In this document: one piece after another, positions 53,619 through 63,487 of the stretch
How the letters are laid out: each line of letters starts with the position of its first letter
Numbering within the stretch: the stretch's first letter is position 1
Assembly: GCF_029433095.1 (NCBI RefSeq)
Contig: NZ_JARNTX010000010.1
Location: forward strand, 1-64,000
Direction of reading: 5' to 3'
Source: Hymenobacter sp. YC55
GTDB taxonomy: Bacteria; Bacteroidota; Bacteroidia; Cytophagales; Hymenobacteraceae
Length of the DNA stretch: 64,000 nucleotides
The notes under the pieces: generated by a model
What the model was told of the DNA's origin: nothing
What the model saw: only the letters and a program-made list of their open reading frames with translations
The model's database searches: none
Made by a program: the position numbers and the translations under genes

Positions 53619-56039
53619 TTAATTAACTCGCAGGTTTTTGATGGGGTTGGCCGCAGCAGCCCGCACGGCTTGCACGCTCACCGTCATTAGGGCAATGAGA
53701 AGCGCCACTACGCCGACCAAGACAAACACCCACCAACTAACATTGATGCGGTAAGCAAAATCCTGCAGCCAGCGGTGCATAACCCACCACGCCAGCGGCC
53801 ACGCCACCACGTTGGCCACTACCACCAGCTTCAGGAAGTCCTTGGAGAGCAACGAAACGATGTTGGTGACAGAAGCACCCAACACCTTGCGGATACCGAT
53901 TTCCTTGGTGCGTTGCTCGGCCGTGAACGTCGCCAGCCCAAACAAACCCAAGCAAGCCACCAAAACGGTGAGACCCGCGAAAAGGTAAAGAATGCGGCCT
54001 AGCCTCTTTTCGGCCTCGTAGGTTTGCATGAAACGCTCATCCAGAAACGAGTAAGAGAACGGCTCGTCAGGTGAAAACTTAGTCCACTGCTCTTTCAACG
54101 ACGCCACTAAATCAGCTAAGCCCGAACCTTTCACTTTTACAATCATGGCGCCCGAGCTGTGAGCCAGTGTCATAACCAGCGGGGTAATAGGCTCGTGTAA
54201 GGATTTGAAATGGAAGTCTTTGATGACCCCAATAACCCGATACGTGATTTTCTGACCTTGATTGCTGGAGTTGGACAAAGTGTGGCTTAAATCGTTCTTG
54301 TTCCAGCCGAACGTCTTGGCGGCCGTTTCATTTAAAATCACGGCCGTTGAATCGGTGGAGTGGCGCGCCGAGAAATTGCGGCCCGTCAGCAGTTGGATAC
54401 CAAGCGTGGGGAGGTACTGCGGATCGACTTCGTAGCGCAGTACTTTTAGTAGTTGCGTGGGATTACTGTCGGTGGAAACCAGGAAGTTGTTGGAGTATGT
54501 TGGGCCGGCGGGCAAGTAGCCCGAGGTGCTCACACTTACCACCCGTGGGTCTTGCAGGAGCTGCTGCCGAAACGCTTCGGCGTGCTTGCCCAGCAAGTGA
54601 GCCTCTGGCAGCACCAGCACATGGTCTTTGTCGTAGCCGAGCTTCTTGTTTTGGATGTACTCAAGTTGCTGATACACCACCAGCGTGCTGACCATCAGTA
54701 TAATAGAGATGCAGAACTGGAACACCACTAAGCCACTGCGCAAGCCTAGACTGCCTTTGCCCGAAGTGAACTTGCCGTTGAGCACAGCCACCGGGTTGAA
54801 AGAAGAAAGGAAAAAGGCGGGGTAACTGCCCGCGAAAACACCAATAAGCACCCCGAACAGCACCAAGCCCGGCAACAGCCACCAAGTAGCCATCAAGTCG
54901 AACGTAAGTTGTTTCTGCGCCAAGTCGTTGAAAACGGGCAAGGCCATAATCACGAGCACAACGGCCAGCACCAAAGAAACTAACGTCAGCAAAACGGATT
55001 CGAGCAGAAACTGCCCAATCAACTGACTTTGCAGTGACCCGAGCACTTTCCGAACGCCCACTTCCCGCGCCCGCTTGGAAGCGCCGGCCGTGGAAAGGTT
55101 CATGAAATTGATGCAGGCAATGAGGAGCATAAATCCGGCAATCGAGCCGAAGATGTACACGTAGCGCACATCACCCCCAGCTTCCAGGTTGCCCGTGAAG
55201 TCGGAGCGCAAGTGGATGTCGGTAAGAGGTTGCAGGAACAGCCCTAAGTCGTTGCCCTTCTGCCGAAACTGCTGGAAACTCATGCCCACGGCTTTTTGCA
55301 ACTGCGGACCCAGGTACTTATCGACCACTTGTGGCAGCTTGGCCTCTAGCTTTTTGTAGTCGTAGCCTTCTGGCAACACCAAGTAGGTGAAATAGTTGGA
55401 GGTCATCCAAGACGACGCTCTGGCCTCCGGGTCGCTGGCCAGGGCCGCAAAAACATCGAAGTGGAAGTGCGAGTTGGCTGGTACCTTATCAAACACGCCC
55501 GTCACTTTGCAGGAATGGTTCCATTCCTTGAAGTTCAGGACCTTACCTATTGGGTTGGCATTGCCGAAATACTTGCGCGCCGTGGCCTGCGAAAGAACCA
55601 CGGTATAGGGCTGAAGTAGCGCCGTTTTGGCGTCGCCCTTAAGCAAGGGAATAGTAAAAACCTGGAAGAAGTTGGAGTCGACGAGGGCCACACTGCTTTC
55701 CTTGAACGACTTATCCCCGTAACTGATGCGGGGAGTGCCGCCTTCCCGTATGCGCGTAGCGGCCTGCACTTCCGGGTATTCCGTTTGCAGTGTCTGCGCC
55801 ACCGGTGGCATCACATTCGCCTCTTTCATCTTCTGACCCTGCACCGAACCCCGAAACACCACCCGCACGATACGGTCGGCCTTCTCGTTGTAACGGTCGT
55901 AGCTTAATTCGTTTTGCACGAACAGCATGATCATCAGGCAAGTAGCAAGGCCGATGGCTAGCCCCAGAATATTGATAGCCGAAAAGGCTTTGTTGCGCCA
56001 CAAGTTGCGTAGGGCAATTTTGAGATAGTTTTGAAGCAT
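53619..56039 (-). CDS. FtsX/MacB-type ABC permease 1
   Basis: 806 residues from ATG 56039. Layout: N-terminal helix (~19-40, SAINILGLAIGLATCLMIML), MacB-like periplasmic domain (~45-275), three helices ~285-445 with the FtsX motif RAREVGVRKVLGS, a second periplasmic domain (~450-670), and a C-terminal FtsX domain with helices ~680-790 and EQRTKEIGIRKVLGASVTNIV. The closing motif is NPIKNLRVN. These are double-length permeases common in Bacteroidota. Last gene of the five-gene operon, 88 bp after permease 2. Confidence 0.9.
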   Translation of the reverse strand: MLQNYLKIALRNLWRNKAFSAINILGLAIGLATCLMIMLFVQNELSYDRYNEKADRIVRVVFRGSVQGQKMKEANVMPPVAQTLQTEYPEVQAATRIREGGTPRISYGDKSFKESSVALVDSNFFQVFTIPLLKGDAKTALLQPYTVVLSQATARKYFGNANPIGKVLNFKEWNHSCKVTGVFDKVPANSHFHFDVFAALASDPEARASSWMTSNYFTYLVLPEGYDYKKLEAKLPQVVDKYLGPQLQKAVGMSFQQFRQKGNDLGLFLQPLTDIHLRSDFTGNLEAGGDVRYVYIFGSIAGFMLLIACINFMNLSTAGASKRAREVGVRKVLGSLQSQLIGQFLLESVLLTLVSLVLAVVLVIMALPVFNDLAQKQLTFDLMATWWLLPGLVLFGVLIGVFAGSYPAFFLSSFNPVAVLNGKFTSGKGSLGLRSGLVVFQFCISIILMVSTLVVYQQLEYIQNKKLGYDKDHVLVLPEAHLLGKHAEAFRQQLLQDPRVVSVSTSGYLPAGPTYSNNFLVSTDSNPTQLLKVLRYEVDPQYLPTLGIQLLTGRNFSARHSTDSTAVILNETAAKTFGWNKNDLSHTLSNSSNQGQKITYRVIGVIKDFHFKSLHEPITPLVMTLAHSSGAMIVKVKGSGLADLVASLKEQWTKFSPDEPFSYSFLDERFMQTYEAEKRLGRILYLFAGLTVLVACLGLFGLATFTAEQRTKEIGIRKVLGASVTNIVSLLSKDFLKLVVVANVVAWPLAWWVMHRWLQDFAYRINVSWWVFVLVGVVALLIALMTVSVQAVRAAAANPIKNLRVN

Positions 56040-56127
56040 GACCACAGCAGAAGTTTAGCAGAAAACCAATGACAAAGCAGTAGGAGCGAGGCTGGCTAAC
56101 AGGTAGCCGTTGCCAGCCTTTCTAGCA

Positions 56128-58542
56128 TTACTCGGCTCGTAAGTTCTTGATGGGGTTGGTGGTTGCCGCCTTAATGGCCTGGTAGCTAATGGTGAGGAAG
56201 GCCACAACTAAAGCCGCCACGCCAGCCGCTAGGAAAACCCACAGCGGGAAGTTGATGCGGTACGCAAAGTCTTCCAGCCATTTGCGCATCACCATCCAAG
56301 CTACTGGAAACGCAATGACAGCCGCTACCAGCACCAGCTTTAGGAATTCCTTTGACAGCAGCGCCACAATGGTAGACGTGTTGGCGCCTAATACTTTGCG
56401 AATGCCAATTTCTTTTTTGCGACGCTCGGCCGCGTACGTAGCCAACCCAAACAAGCCGAGGCAACCCACGAACACGGCTACCGAGGTAAACACCCAAAGC
56501 AAGGACTTCAGCTTGTCTTCGGCCTGATACATCTGGGTGAAATTGTCATCCAGGAATTTATAGTCGATGGGGTAATCAGGGGAGAATTTGCTCCACGCTT
56601 CCTTTACACCCCCAATGGTGCTGCTTATGTTTTCGCCCTTCAGCTTGACGGCTACCTTCCAATAATCCGCTGGGTTGATGTGCAGCACAGCGGGCTCCAC
56701 CCGGTCGTAGAGGCTCTTGTAGTGAAAGTCTTTCACCACCCCAATAACTTGCCCTTTCTTGACCGAATCGGGCGTTACGTTCCACACCAGCGTTTGCCCC
56801 ATAGCCCGCTCCGGTGTGCCGAAGCCTAGTCCCTTAGCAGCGGTTTCGTTGATGATGAAGGCGTGGTCTTTATCGGTGGTCAAGTTTTTCGAGAAGTTGC
56901 GGCCCACCAGTAGCTGCAGGCCAAGCGTCTTGAGGTAGTCGTAGTCCACCATCAGGTGCGTGACGGAATACAGCTTTTGCTCGCCTTTAGTAGGCACCGA
57001 AATTTGGTCGCCGGCCACGGCGTCGCCCGGAAAGCCGTAGCCGATAGAAACTGCCGCCACACCCGGCGTTTCCAGCAATTCGCTTTTGAACGCCTCGTAG
57101 CTCTTGGTCATGTTTTCGCCCCGCATCGGGAAGAACATGATCTGCTCCCGGTTGAACCCCAGGTCTTTGTTGTGCAGGTAATCAACCTGCAGAAAAACCA
57201 CGATGGCGCTTACAATCAAGAAGATCGACAACGAGAACTGCACCACAATCAGCCCGTGCCGCAGCCATTGCACCCGGCCAAACATTCCCTCGCTTGCCAC
57301 GGAGCGCTTCAACACCTTGATAGGCTGGAATCCCGACAGCACCAGCGCCGGGTAGAACCCCGCCACCAGCCCAACTACCACCGTTAGCATCATCAACAGT
57401 AGCGGGATAATCGGCTGGGCGAGTAGGTTGAATGACATATCCTTGCCGGTGAAGTCGTTGAGTGTTGGCAGCACGAGGGAGGTAAGAACCGCCGCGACCA
57501 ACACGCTGACAAAGGTTAGCAGTACCGTTTCGGTCAGGAACTGCAGCATCAACTGCTGCTGGCTAGCCCCGATGGTTTTGCGGATGCCCACCTCCTTGGC
57601 CCGTTGCATTGACTTCGCAGTGGCCAGGTTTACAAAGTTGAAGCAGGCAATCAGCAGCACAAAAGCGGCAATAAGGCTGAGTGCTTTCACGTAGGTGATG
57701 TTGCCCCGCACGGCCAAGTCAAACTTGAAGCTAGCGGAGTGCAAGTGGATGTCGGTGAGGCGTTGCAGAAACGGAACGTAGGTGATAGGGTCCTTTTTGT
57801 CGAGGTTCCGGACTTTCTGCACGATGTAGTTTTGCAGCTTGGCTTGGGTTTGCTGGGCATCCGTTCCCGGCTTCAGCTTTACGTAGGTATAGAACTGTTG
57901 CCAGCCCCAGCTTTTCATGCGCTCGGCCGGTATTTCGGCCGCTGCCAGCGGCAGCACGTAATTGATTTTGAGGTGAAATTTGGACAGGCTGTTGCGCAGC
58001 ACGCCTTTCACGATGAAAGTTGTTTTGCTGATCTTCACCTCTTTGCCTACCGGGTCTTGGTCGTTGAACAGCGTCTTGGCAGTCTCCTCTGCAAGCACAA
58101 TAGACCGGGTGCCGGCCAGGGCCTCCTTGGGGGAACCATATTTAAAGGGCAGCGGGAAAACGTCGAAAAACGTGGAATCCGCAATCAGCCCGTTCTCCAG
58201 GTAGATTTTCTTGTCTCCCACCTCAAACAAGCTGATCGACGAGTTCATCAGGATGCGCATGGTCTGCTCCACCTCCGGAAACTCTTGCTTCATGGTGGAG
58301 GCAAACATGGGCGGGACCACCGCGAAGGTTTCGAGGGTTTCGTTTTTGGTGTATTCGGTGTACACCCGATACACTTGGTTGCCCTCCGGAACCGCCTTAT
58401 CGTACTGCAACTCATCGAACACAAATAGTCCGATCAGCAAACACGCCGTAAGGCCCAGGGCCAGGCCGGCAATGTTCAGAAACGAAAAACCCTTGTGCCG
58501 AACGAGGTTGCGGTAGGCAACTTTCAGGTAGTTCTTAAACAT
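56128..58542 (-). CDS. FtsX/MacB-type ABC permease 2
   Basis: 804 residues, closest in pattern to permease 1 (NYLKVAYRNLVRHKGFSFL, FDELQYDK). Same order: N-terminal helix, MacB-like domain, central FtsX block with RAKEVGIRKTIGASQQQLML, second periplasmic domain, and terminal block AERRKKEIGIRKVLGANTSTIV, ending NPIKNLRAE. It lies 73 bp after permease 3. Paralogy with its neighbours is clear at the motif level. It may form a dimer or heterodimer with another permease over one ATPase. Confidence 0.9.
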   Translation of the reverse strand: MFKNYLKVAYRNLVRHKGFSFLNIAGLALGLTACLLIGLFVFDELQYDKAVPEGNQVYRVYTEYTKNETLETFAVVPPMFASTMKQEFPEVEQTMRILMNSSISLFEVGDKKIYLENGLIADSTFFDVFPLPFKYGSPKEALAGTRSIVLAEETAKTLFNDQDPVGKEVKISKTTFIVKGVLRNSLSKFHLKINYVLPLAAAEIPAERMKSWGWQQFYTYVKLKPGTDAQQTQAKLQNYIVQKVRNLDKKDPITYVPFLQRLTDIHLHSASFKFDLAVRGNITYVKALSLIAAFVLLIACFNFVNLATAKSMQRAKEVGIRKTIGASQQQLMLQFLTETVLLTFVSVLVAAVLTSLVLPTLNDFTGKDMSFNLLAQPIIPLLLMMLTVVVGLVAGFYPALVLSGFQPIKVLKRSVASEGMFGRVQWLRHGLIVVQFSLSIFLIVSAIVVFLQVDYLHNKDLGFNREQIMFFPMRGENMTKSYEAFKSELLETPGVAAVSIGYGFPGDAVAGDQISVPTKGEQKLYSVTHLMVDYDYLKTLGLQLLVGRNFSKNLTTDKDHAFIINETAAKGLGFGTPERAMGQTLVWNVTPDSVKKGQVIGVVKDFHYKSLYDRVEPAVLHINPADYWKVAVKLKGENISSTIGGVKEAWSKFSPDYPIDYKFLDDNFTQMYQAEDKLKSLLWVFTSVAVFVGCLGLFGLATYAAERRKKEIGIRKVLGANTSTIVALLSKEFLKLVLVAAVIAFPVAWMVMRKWLEDFAYRINFPLWVFLAAGVAALVVAFLTISYQAIKAATTNPIKNLRAE

Positions 58543-58615
58543 AACAAGATGTGTAAAAGGGGAGGTAACCTTTTCAGTCGGAGGGAAAAAGATTGGGCAG
58601 AGTGCCGGGAATAGC

Positions 58616-60979
58616 TTACTCGTCTCGTAAGCAGAGTGCCGGGTCGATACGGGCCGCTCGTACAGCTTGCGTACCTACCGTCAGCCAGGCGACCAGCAGC
58701 GCGAGCAGGCCCGCTCCCAGGAAATACCAGAATTCGAGGGCTATCCGGTACTCGAAGCTGTCGAGCCAGTGGCGCACCAGCAGATAGCTGATGGGCAAGG
58801 CCAGCACAATGGCCACGACCACCAGTTTGGTGAGGTCGCGGGAGAGCAGGTAAACTATGCTTAGCTCGCTGGCGCCTAGTACTTTGCGCACGCCTATTTC
58901 TTTGCGCCTTTTTTCCGCCGTGAAAGCAGTGAGTCCTAAGAGGCCCAAACAGGAGATTAGAATAGCCAAACCCGCAAAGTAGCGGGAAAGCACCGCAACG
59001 CGCCTTTCCGAAGCATATTGAGCCTGGTACTCAGCGTCCAGATACTGATAATCCAGCGTCAGGCCCGCGTTGTAGGCTTTGTAAAACTGCTGGAGCCGGC
59101 GAATGGTCTCTTTGTCCGAGCCAGGTGCGAGCTTGACCAGCACGGTTCCGGCCGCTTTCGGCTCCAAGCGAAAGATGAAGGGCTCTACTTTTTCGTGCAG
59201 CGATTCGTAGTAGAAGTCCTTGGCGACGCCCACAATTTTGCCTCGGTCAAGGGTTTTGCCAATCGGGTCTTGCAAACCCAATGTTTTCACAAGCGTCTCA
59301 TTCACAATTATTTCGGTGCTATCGGAGCGAAATTGCGGGGAAAAGCTGCGGCCGGCTTTCATCTGAATGCCCAGCGTTTCCACCATGTCGTAGTTCACAC
59401 CTAGGTTGTTCACCGGAAATTTTCGGCCTTGCCATTCGAGTTGCGGGCCCACGCCGTGCGGACCAACCGCCACGAAAAAGCCCCACATCCCGGAAGCATT
59501 CACCACGCCTGGCAGGCGCTTTAGTTCAGCGAGAAAGGCAGTAGGCTCCTGAGCCGACTTGTCCGCGGTTTCGAAATAAATGACGTTGCTCTTATCGTAA
59601 CCCAGGTCTTTGCTTTGCACATAATGCATTTGCCGGTGCACGACTAGCACGCAGACAATGAAAATCACGGACAGGACAAACTGGAAGACTACTAAGCCTT
59701 TACGCGTCCAGAGGTCGGCCACCGAACCCATCTGCGTGCCCCGAAAGACCGTAGCCGGTTTGAAGCCCGATAAGTAGAAGGCCGGATAGCTGCCGGCCAG
59801 CAGCCCAGTCAGCAGCGCAATCCCCAGGAACGAGACAAGGAGCTTAGGCTCTGGGGTCAGCGTCAGGTGCTTGCCCGTAATTTCATTGAGTTGCGGTAGA
59901 GTTACTTGCAGCAGCACGACGGCCAGAAACAAGGCCACAAACGTCATCAGCACAGACTCCAGTAGAAAGTGCACAACCAGCGCCGTCCGGCTGGCCCCGA
60001 GTGTCTTCCTGACGCCTATCTCCTTCATGCGGCCCGTGGCCTTCGCGGTGGCCAGGTTCATGTAATTGATGCAGGCAATGACCAGAATGAACGCGGCAAT
60101 AGCGGAAAAGAGCTTCACGTATTCGATGCGCCCGCCCGCCTGCACGCCGTTTCTGTACTCGCCGTAGAGATACTGGTCGGAGTAAGGTTGGATAAAGAGG
60201 CTGCGGTTTTTGTTTTTGGCGGTTTTGCGGTTTAAAAGCCCGGCTATCTTGCTATTAAGATGCTCTACGTCAACGCCTTGGTGCAGTACGATGTAGGTGT
60301 TGAAAGGCCCGTCGTCTTCCCAGTTGATTTTGGGCCCCATCTTCATGATATCCTTGAAGGCATCGAAGGTTAGCACGAAATCAAACTGCTCGGAAGAGTT
60401 GACCGGAATGGGGCCGAATACGCCCGAAACGATGCAGGTTTGTTTCAGGTCGGCCAGCTGCCATTCCACCGTTTTACCCACGGCATTTTCGGGCTTGCCA
60501 AACAAGCTAGTCGCCAGTTCCTGGGACAGCACGATGGCCTGTTTGTTTGTCAGAACCTGATTGGCATTGCCCTGCACGAGCGGATAGGAGAAGATGTGGA
60601 AGAAGCTTTTGGCTGCGAATTTCCCCACGCCCCGAATGTGCTTGTTCTGGCTCACCAATGTGAACTTGGGGAAAAAAGCAGCGGGCGTAACGACGGCCGC
60701 TGATTCTATTTCGGGCATTTCCTCTGCCAAAGCCTCCGCCAGCAGCGCGGTAGTGCCCGCGTGCGTATCCAGTCCCTTTTCCGTGCGCACGTTTTCCATC
60801 ACCCAAAACAGGCGGCTGTCGTTTGCGTGGTACTTGTCGAAGCTTAGCTCATCCTTCACCCACAGGCAAACCGCCAATGCACATGCCAAGCCCGTTGATA
60901 AACCAACTAGGTTGATGAAAAACGTGGTTGGGAACCGCTTGAAGTTGCGATAAATCAGAAGGAAGGAGTGCTGAAACAT
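58616..60979 (-). CDS. FtsX/MacB-type ABC permease 3
   Basis: 787 residues, the most divergent of the three (MFQHSFLLIYRNFKRFPTTFF, KDELSFDKYHANDSRL). Central FtsX motif: TGRMKEIGVRKTLGASRTALVV; terminal motif: KRRKEIGVRKVLGASELSIVY; it ends DPALCLRDE. It starts 44 bp after the ATPase stop. The three permeases may form mixed complexes or act separately with the same ATPase. Confidence 0.9.
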   Translation of the reverse strand: MFQHSFLLIYRNFKRFPTTFFINLVGLSTGLACALAVCLWVKDELSFDKYHANDSRLFWVMENVRTEKGLDTHAGTTALLAEALAEEMPEIESAAVVTPAAFFPKFTLVSQNKHIRGVGKFAAKSFFHIFSYPLVQGNANQVLTNKQAIVLSQELATSLFGKPENAVGKTVEWQLADLKQTCIVSGVFGPIPVNSSEQFDFVLTFDAFKDIMKMGPKINWEDDGPFNTYIVLHQGVDVEHLNSKIAGLLNRKTAKNKNRSLFIQPYSDQYLYGEYRNGVQAGGRIEYVKLFSAIAAFILVIACINYMNLATAKATGRMKEIGVRKTLGASRTALVVHFLLESVLMTFVALFLAVVLLQVTLPQLNEITGKHLTLTPEPKLLVSFLGIALLTGLLAGSYPAFYLSGFKPATVFRGTQMGSVADLWTRKGLVVFQFVLSVIFIVCVLVVHRQMHYVQSKDLGYDKSNVIYFETADKSAQEPTAFLAELKRLPGVVNASGMWGFFVAVGPHGVGPQLEWQGRKFPVNNLGVNYDMVETLGIQMKAGRSFSPQFRSDSTEIIVNETLVKTLGLQDPIGKTLDRGKIVGVAKDFYYESLHEKVEPFIFRLEPKAAGTVLVKLAPGSDKETIRRLQQFYKAYNAGLTLDYQYLDAEYQAQYASERRVAVLSRYFAGLAILISCLGLLGLTAFTAEKRRKEIGVRKVLGASELSIVYLLSRDLTKLVVVAIVLALPISYLLVRHWLDSFEYRIALEFWYFLGAGLLALLVAWLTVGTQAVRAARIDPALCLRDE

Positions 60980-61023
60980 ACCGCTGCCAGGAGTGAATGA
61001 ATTCTTTAGAAACAGCCCGTTAG

Positions 61024-61713
61024 CTAGGCAGTGAATTGCTTGTGCACATTCTCCATCACCACTTCGCCGTCGAGCAGGCGAATGACGCGGTGCGCGTAGC
61101 GGGCGTCGTGCTCGGAGTGCGTCACCATGATGATGGTGGTGCCAGCTTCGTTGAGCTCAGTGAGCAGCTCCATCACCTCGTTGCCGTTGCTCGAATCGAG
61201 GTTACCGGTCGGTTCGTCGGCCAGGATCAGGCGGGGGGAGTTAATCACGGCCCGGGCCACGGCCACGCGTTGCTGCTGACCACCCGAAAGCTGCTGCGGA
61301 AAATGGTTGCGGCGGTGCATGATCTGCATCTTTTCCAGCACTTTATCTACTTTCTGCTTGCGCTCGGCCGCACTTGCTCCAAGGTAGATCAGGGGCAGCT
61401 CCACGTTCTCTACCACCGTCAGCTCATCAATCAGGTTGAAGCTTTGGAAAACGAACCCGAGGTTACGCTTGCGCAGGTCGGCCCGTTTGCGTTCGGAGTA
61501 ATGGGCTATTTCGGTTCCGGCAAACTTGATGCTGCCGCCATCGGGCTCGTCTAGCAACCCAATGATGTTGAGCAAGGTAGACTTGCCGCACCCCGACGGC
61601 CCCATGATGGCCACAAACTCGCCTTCGTTCACGACGAGCGACACCTTGTTCAGCGCTTTGGTTTCGACCTCTTCCGTGCGGTATATCTTTTCCAGGTTTT
61701 CAATCTTAATCAT
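61024..61713 (-). CDS. ABC transporter ATPase, MacB/LolD type
   Basis: 229 residues from ATG 61713. Walker A GPSGCGKS (38-45), Q-loop in FVFQSFNLIDELTV, signature LSGGQQQR (142-149), Walker B LILADEPTGNLDS, and switch His in VTHSEHD. Length and the FNLIDELTV motif fit the MacB/LolD/FtsE group that drives mechanotransmission rather than transport through the membrane channel. It sits between the adaptor (112 bp upstream) and the three permeases, as expected for one operon. Confidence 0.94.
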   Translation of the reverse strand: MIKIENLEKIYRTEEVETKALNKVSLVVNEGEFVAIMGPSGCGKSTLLNIIGLLDEPDGGSIKFAGTEIAHYSERKRADLRKRNLGFVFQSFNLIDELTVVENVELPLIYLGASAAERKQKVDKVLEKMQIMHRRNHFPQQLSGGQQQRVAVARAVINSPRLILADEPTGNLDSSNGNEVMELLTELNEAGTTIIMVTHSEHDARYAHRVIRLLDGEVVMENVHKQFTA

Positions 61714-61825
61714 GGTGCTAGGAGTTGGACTGGTTGACGTGGGGTGCTGTATCGGTATTGTTGCTAATTCTCTTAAGAAAGAAGTCATGCTTCGCCAAGT
61801 GGGCGCTAGATCGAGCAGGTCGCAG

Positions 61826-63085
61826 TTACTCGTGCTTGTTTTCTAGCACTAGTTCACCCATATCCTCGTAGCCTTCGTAACTGGAAGTCACCACTTTGTC
61901 GCCGGGCTTGAGGCCTTCCAGCACTTCGTAGTATTCCGGGTTTTGCCGGCCCAGCCGGATGTCGGCTTTGTAAGCTTTGCTGCCGCTTTCATTCACTTTG
62001 AAAATCCAGTTGCCGCCAGTTTTCTGGTTGAAGCCGCCCTTGGGTACCAGTACTGCCTGCGTTTGGTCGCTCAAGGCTAGGCGTACTTGCAGCGTTTGGC
62101 CGCGCCGAATACCTGCCGGAGCTAGCCCCACAAATTCCATATCCACTTGTAAACCCTTAGTAACCTGCGTGTAGATCTTCTTCACGCTGAGCGCATAGGT
62201 TTTGCCGTCGAGCACGAATTCGCCTTTCTGCCCCGGAAAAATGCGCGAGATATAGTACTCATCGATGTTGGCGCGCACTTTCAGCCCGTTCAGCATATCG
62301 AGTTGGCCGATGCGCTGCCCGCGGGCCTTCGACTCCCCAATTTCTGCGTTCAGGGAGGTGATGCGCCCGGCCACCGGAGCCTTGATGGTGAGGTCGTCCA
62401 TCTTTTTGCGCATCAACGAGAGGTTGCTTTGCATGCGCCCCACCGATTCCTGCATCTGGTTGATCTGCTGGCGCATGGCCACCGAATCTTGCTGCAGGGT
62501 TTGCTTGGTAAGCTGCTGCTTGCGCACTTGGTATTGGTAGTTGTTTTGGCTCTGGTTGAACTCCTGCCGCGAAACAACCTTCTGCTCGTAGAGCGTCTTA
62601 TTTAGGTCGTAGACGCGCTTGGCTTCTTTAAGTTGGTAGTCGATATCGGCTAGCTGGTTGAGTTGCTGAATGCGGTTTTGGCGCATCAGGTTGCGCGTGT
62701 CTTGCAGGTTATTCATCAGGTCGAACACGGCCGTTTCGCGGTTCACCATTTCCAACTGCAAATCGGTGTTGGTTAGCTGAATGATGGGTTGGCCAGGGGT
62801 GAGCGTGGCTCCATCTTCCACCAGAATGTCCTTCACCGTCCCGCCTTCCGTGGCATCCAGATAAATCGTTTTGATGGGCATCACGGTCCCATCGATAGGA
62901 ATGAACTCCTGAAAAGTGCCTTTGGTGACCGTGCTGATGGTAAGGCGCTCGGGGTCCACGTTTAGCTTGGTAGGACCGGCCGTGGAAAAAAAGCTTGCTG
63001 CCAATAAGCCCGCCACAAGCACAAGGCCAGCTAGCAGTAGTAGCTTGCGGGTGGTCCAGGTTTTCTTCTGAATAGGTACGTCCAT
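61826..63085 (-). CDS. HlyD/MacA-type periplasmic adaptor
   Basis: 419 residues from ATG 63085 (the longer frame starts further upstream and is less likely). Inner-membrane anchor ~13-32 (KLLLLAGLVLVAGLLAAS). Lipoyl halves, coiled-coil hairpin (~95-225, e.g. RVYDLNKTLYEQKVVSRQEF) and barrel domain (~250-340) follow; GKTYALSVKKIYTQV and GLKPGDKVVTSSYEGY are typical. It would couple the ABC permeases to an outer-membrane channel; no TolC gene lies in this operon, so the RND channel or one elsewhere may be shared. First gene, under the sigma-54-like promoter. Confidence 0.9.
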   Translation of the reverse strand: MDVPIQKKTWTTRKLLLLAGLVLVAGLLAASFFSTAGPTKLNVDPERLTISTVTKGTFQEFIPIDGTVMPIKTIYLDATEGGTVKDILVEDGATLTPGQPIIQLTNTDLQLEMVNRETAVFDLMNNLQDTRNLMRQNRIQQLNQLADIDYQLKEAKRVYDLNKTLYEQKVVSRQEFNQSQNNYQYQVRKQQLTKQTLQQDSVAMRQQINQMQESVGRMQSNLSLMRKKMDDLTIKAPVAGRITSLNAEIGESKARGQRIGQLDMLNGLKVRANIDEYYISRIFPGQKGEFVLDGKTYALSVKKIYTQVTKGLQVDMEFVGLAPAGIRRGQTLQVRLALSDQTQAVLVPKGGFNQKTGGNWIFKVNESGSKAYKADIRLGRQNPEYYEVLEGLKPGDKVVTSSYEGYEDMGELVLENKHE

Positions 63086-63136
63086 GACTTTCGAAATGCG
63101 TTGTATGCCCTCACAACTGCTTTCGGACAGCAAGCA

Positions 63137-63151
63137 GTAAGGATTGTGCCA
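63137..63151 (-). promoter_or_regulatory. Near-consensus sigma-54 promoter for the ABC operon
   Basis: Minus strand TGGCAC, five bases, TTAC. This fits the sigma-54 -24/-12 pattern (TGGCAC-N5-TTGC) with one change in the -12 GC. The start site would be near 63125, leaving a ~40-base leader before the adaptor ATG. The divergent gene encodes an NtrC-type activator, the protein class that works with sigma-54. Confidence 0.5.
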
Positions 63152-63212
63152 TTAGTGTAATTTGCTGTTATTCAATTATTTGTATTGTATCTTATTTCGC
63201 GTTAAGGTATAA

Positions 63213-63256
63213 CTGTTCGGTTTTGATACACTTCACTGTCCGGTACTGATACATTT
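63213..63256. promoter_or_regulatory. Tandem repeat, candidate NtrC-type activator sites
   Basis: Two 21-bp copies, CTGTTCGGTTTTGATACACTT (63213-63233) without its last base and CTGTCCGGTACTGATACATT (63236-63255), share CTGT-CGGT-TGATACA-TT. They start 23 bp apart, about two helical turns. Each ends in TGT and ACA 11 bp apart. They lie 60-120 bp upstream of the sigma-54-like promoter, the normal place for enhancer sites. Confidence 0.55.
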
Positions 63257-63399
63257 CGGGCAGGTGTTTGCTTGAAAACCCGCTTTGCGAGCTGCCGAGG
63301 GCGTTTTTGTAAATTAGTACAGTTTGTGGTGGGTATTCGAGTACTTAGCGTCTAGCCGGGTAAGTATCTGAGTGAATCAACCTGCTTCGCAGAGTTTGG

Positions 63400-63418
63400 C
63401 ACGCCGACGTTTGGCGTG
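63400..63418. repeat. Small hairpin in the regulator leader
   Basis: CACGCC (63400-63405) pairs with GGCGTG (63413-63418), ~70 bp before the regulator start. It may be an operator or a leader structure. Confidence 0.35.
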
Positions 63419-63487
63419 GTTTCTCAGGTAAAACTCTCTTGGCTAAACTTCTAAGTATCTCTTACTTTCTTATTTGCAACAGTTCTA

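Noticed and set aside
57739..58428. 229-codon frame antisense to permease 2
   Set aside because: Shadow frame opposite a conserved permease.
63395..63420. TGGCACG on the plus strand as a possible sigma-54 promoter for the regulator
   Set aside because: The -12 GC is not at the required 10-base spacing; it forms part of a small hairpin instead.
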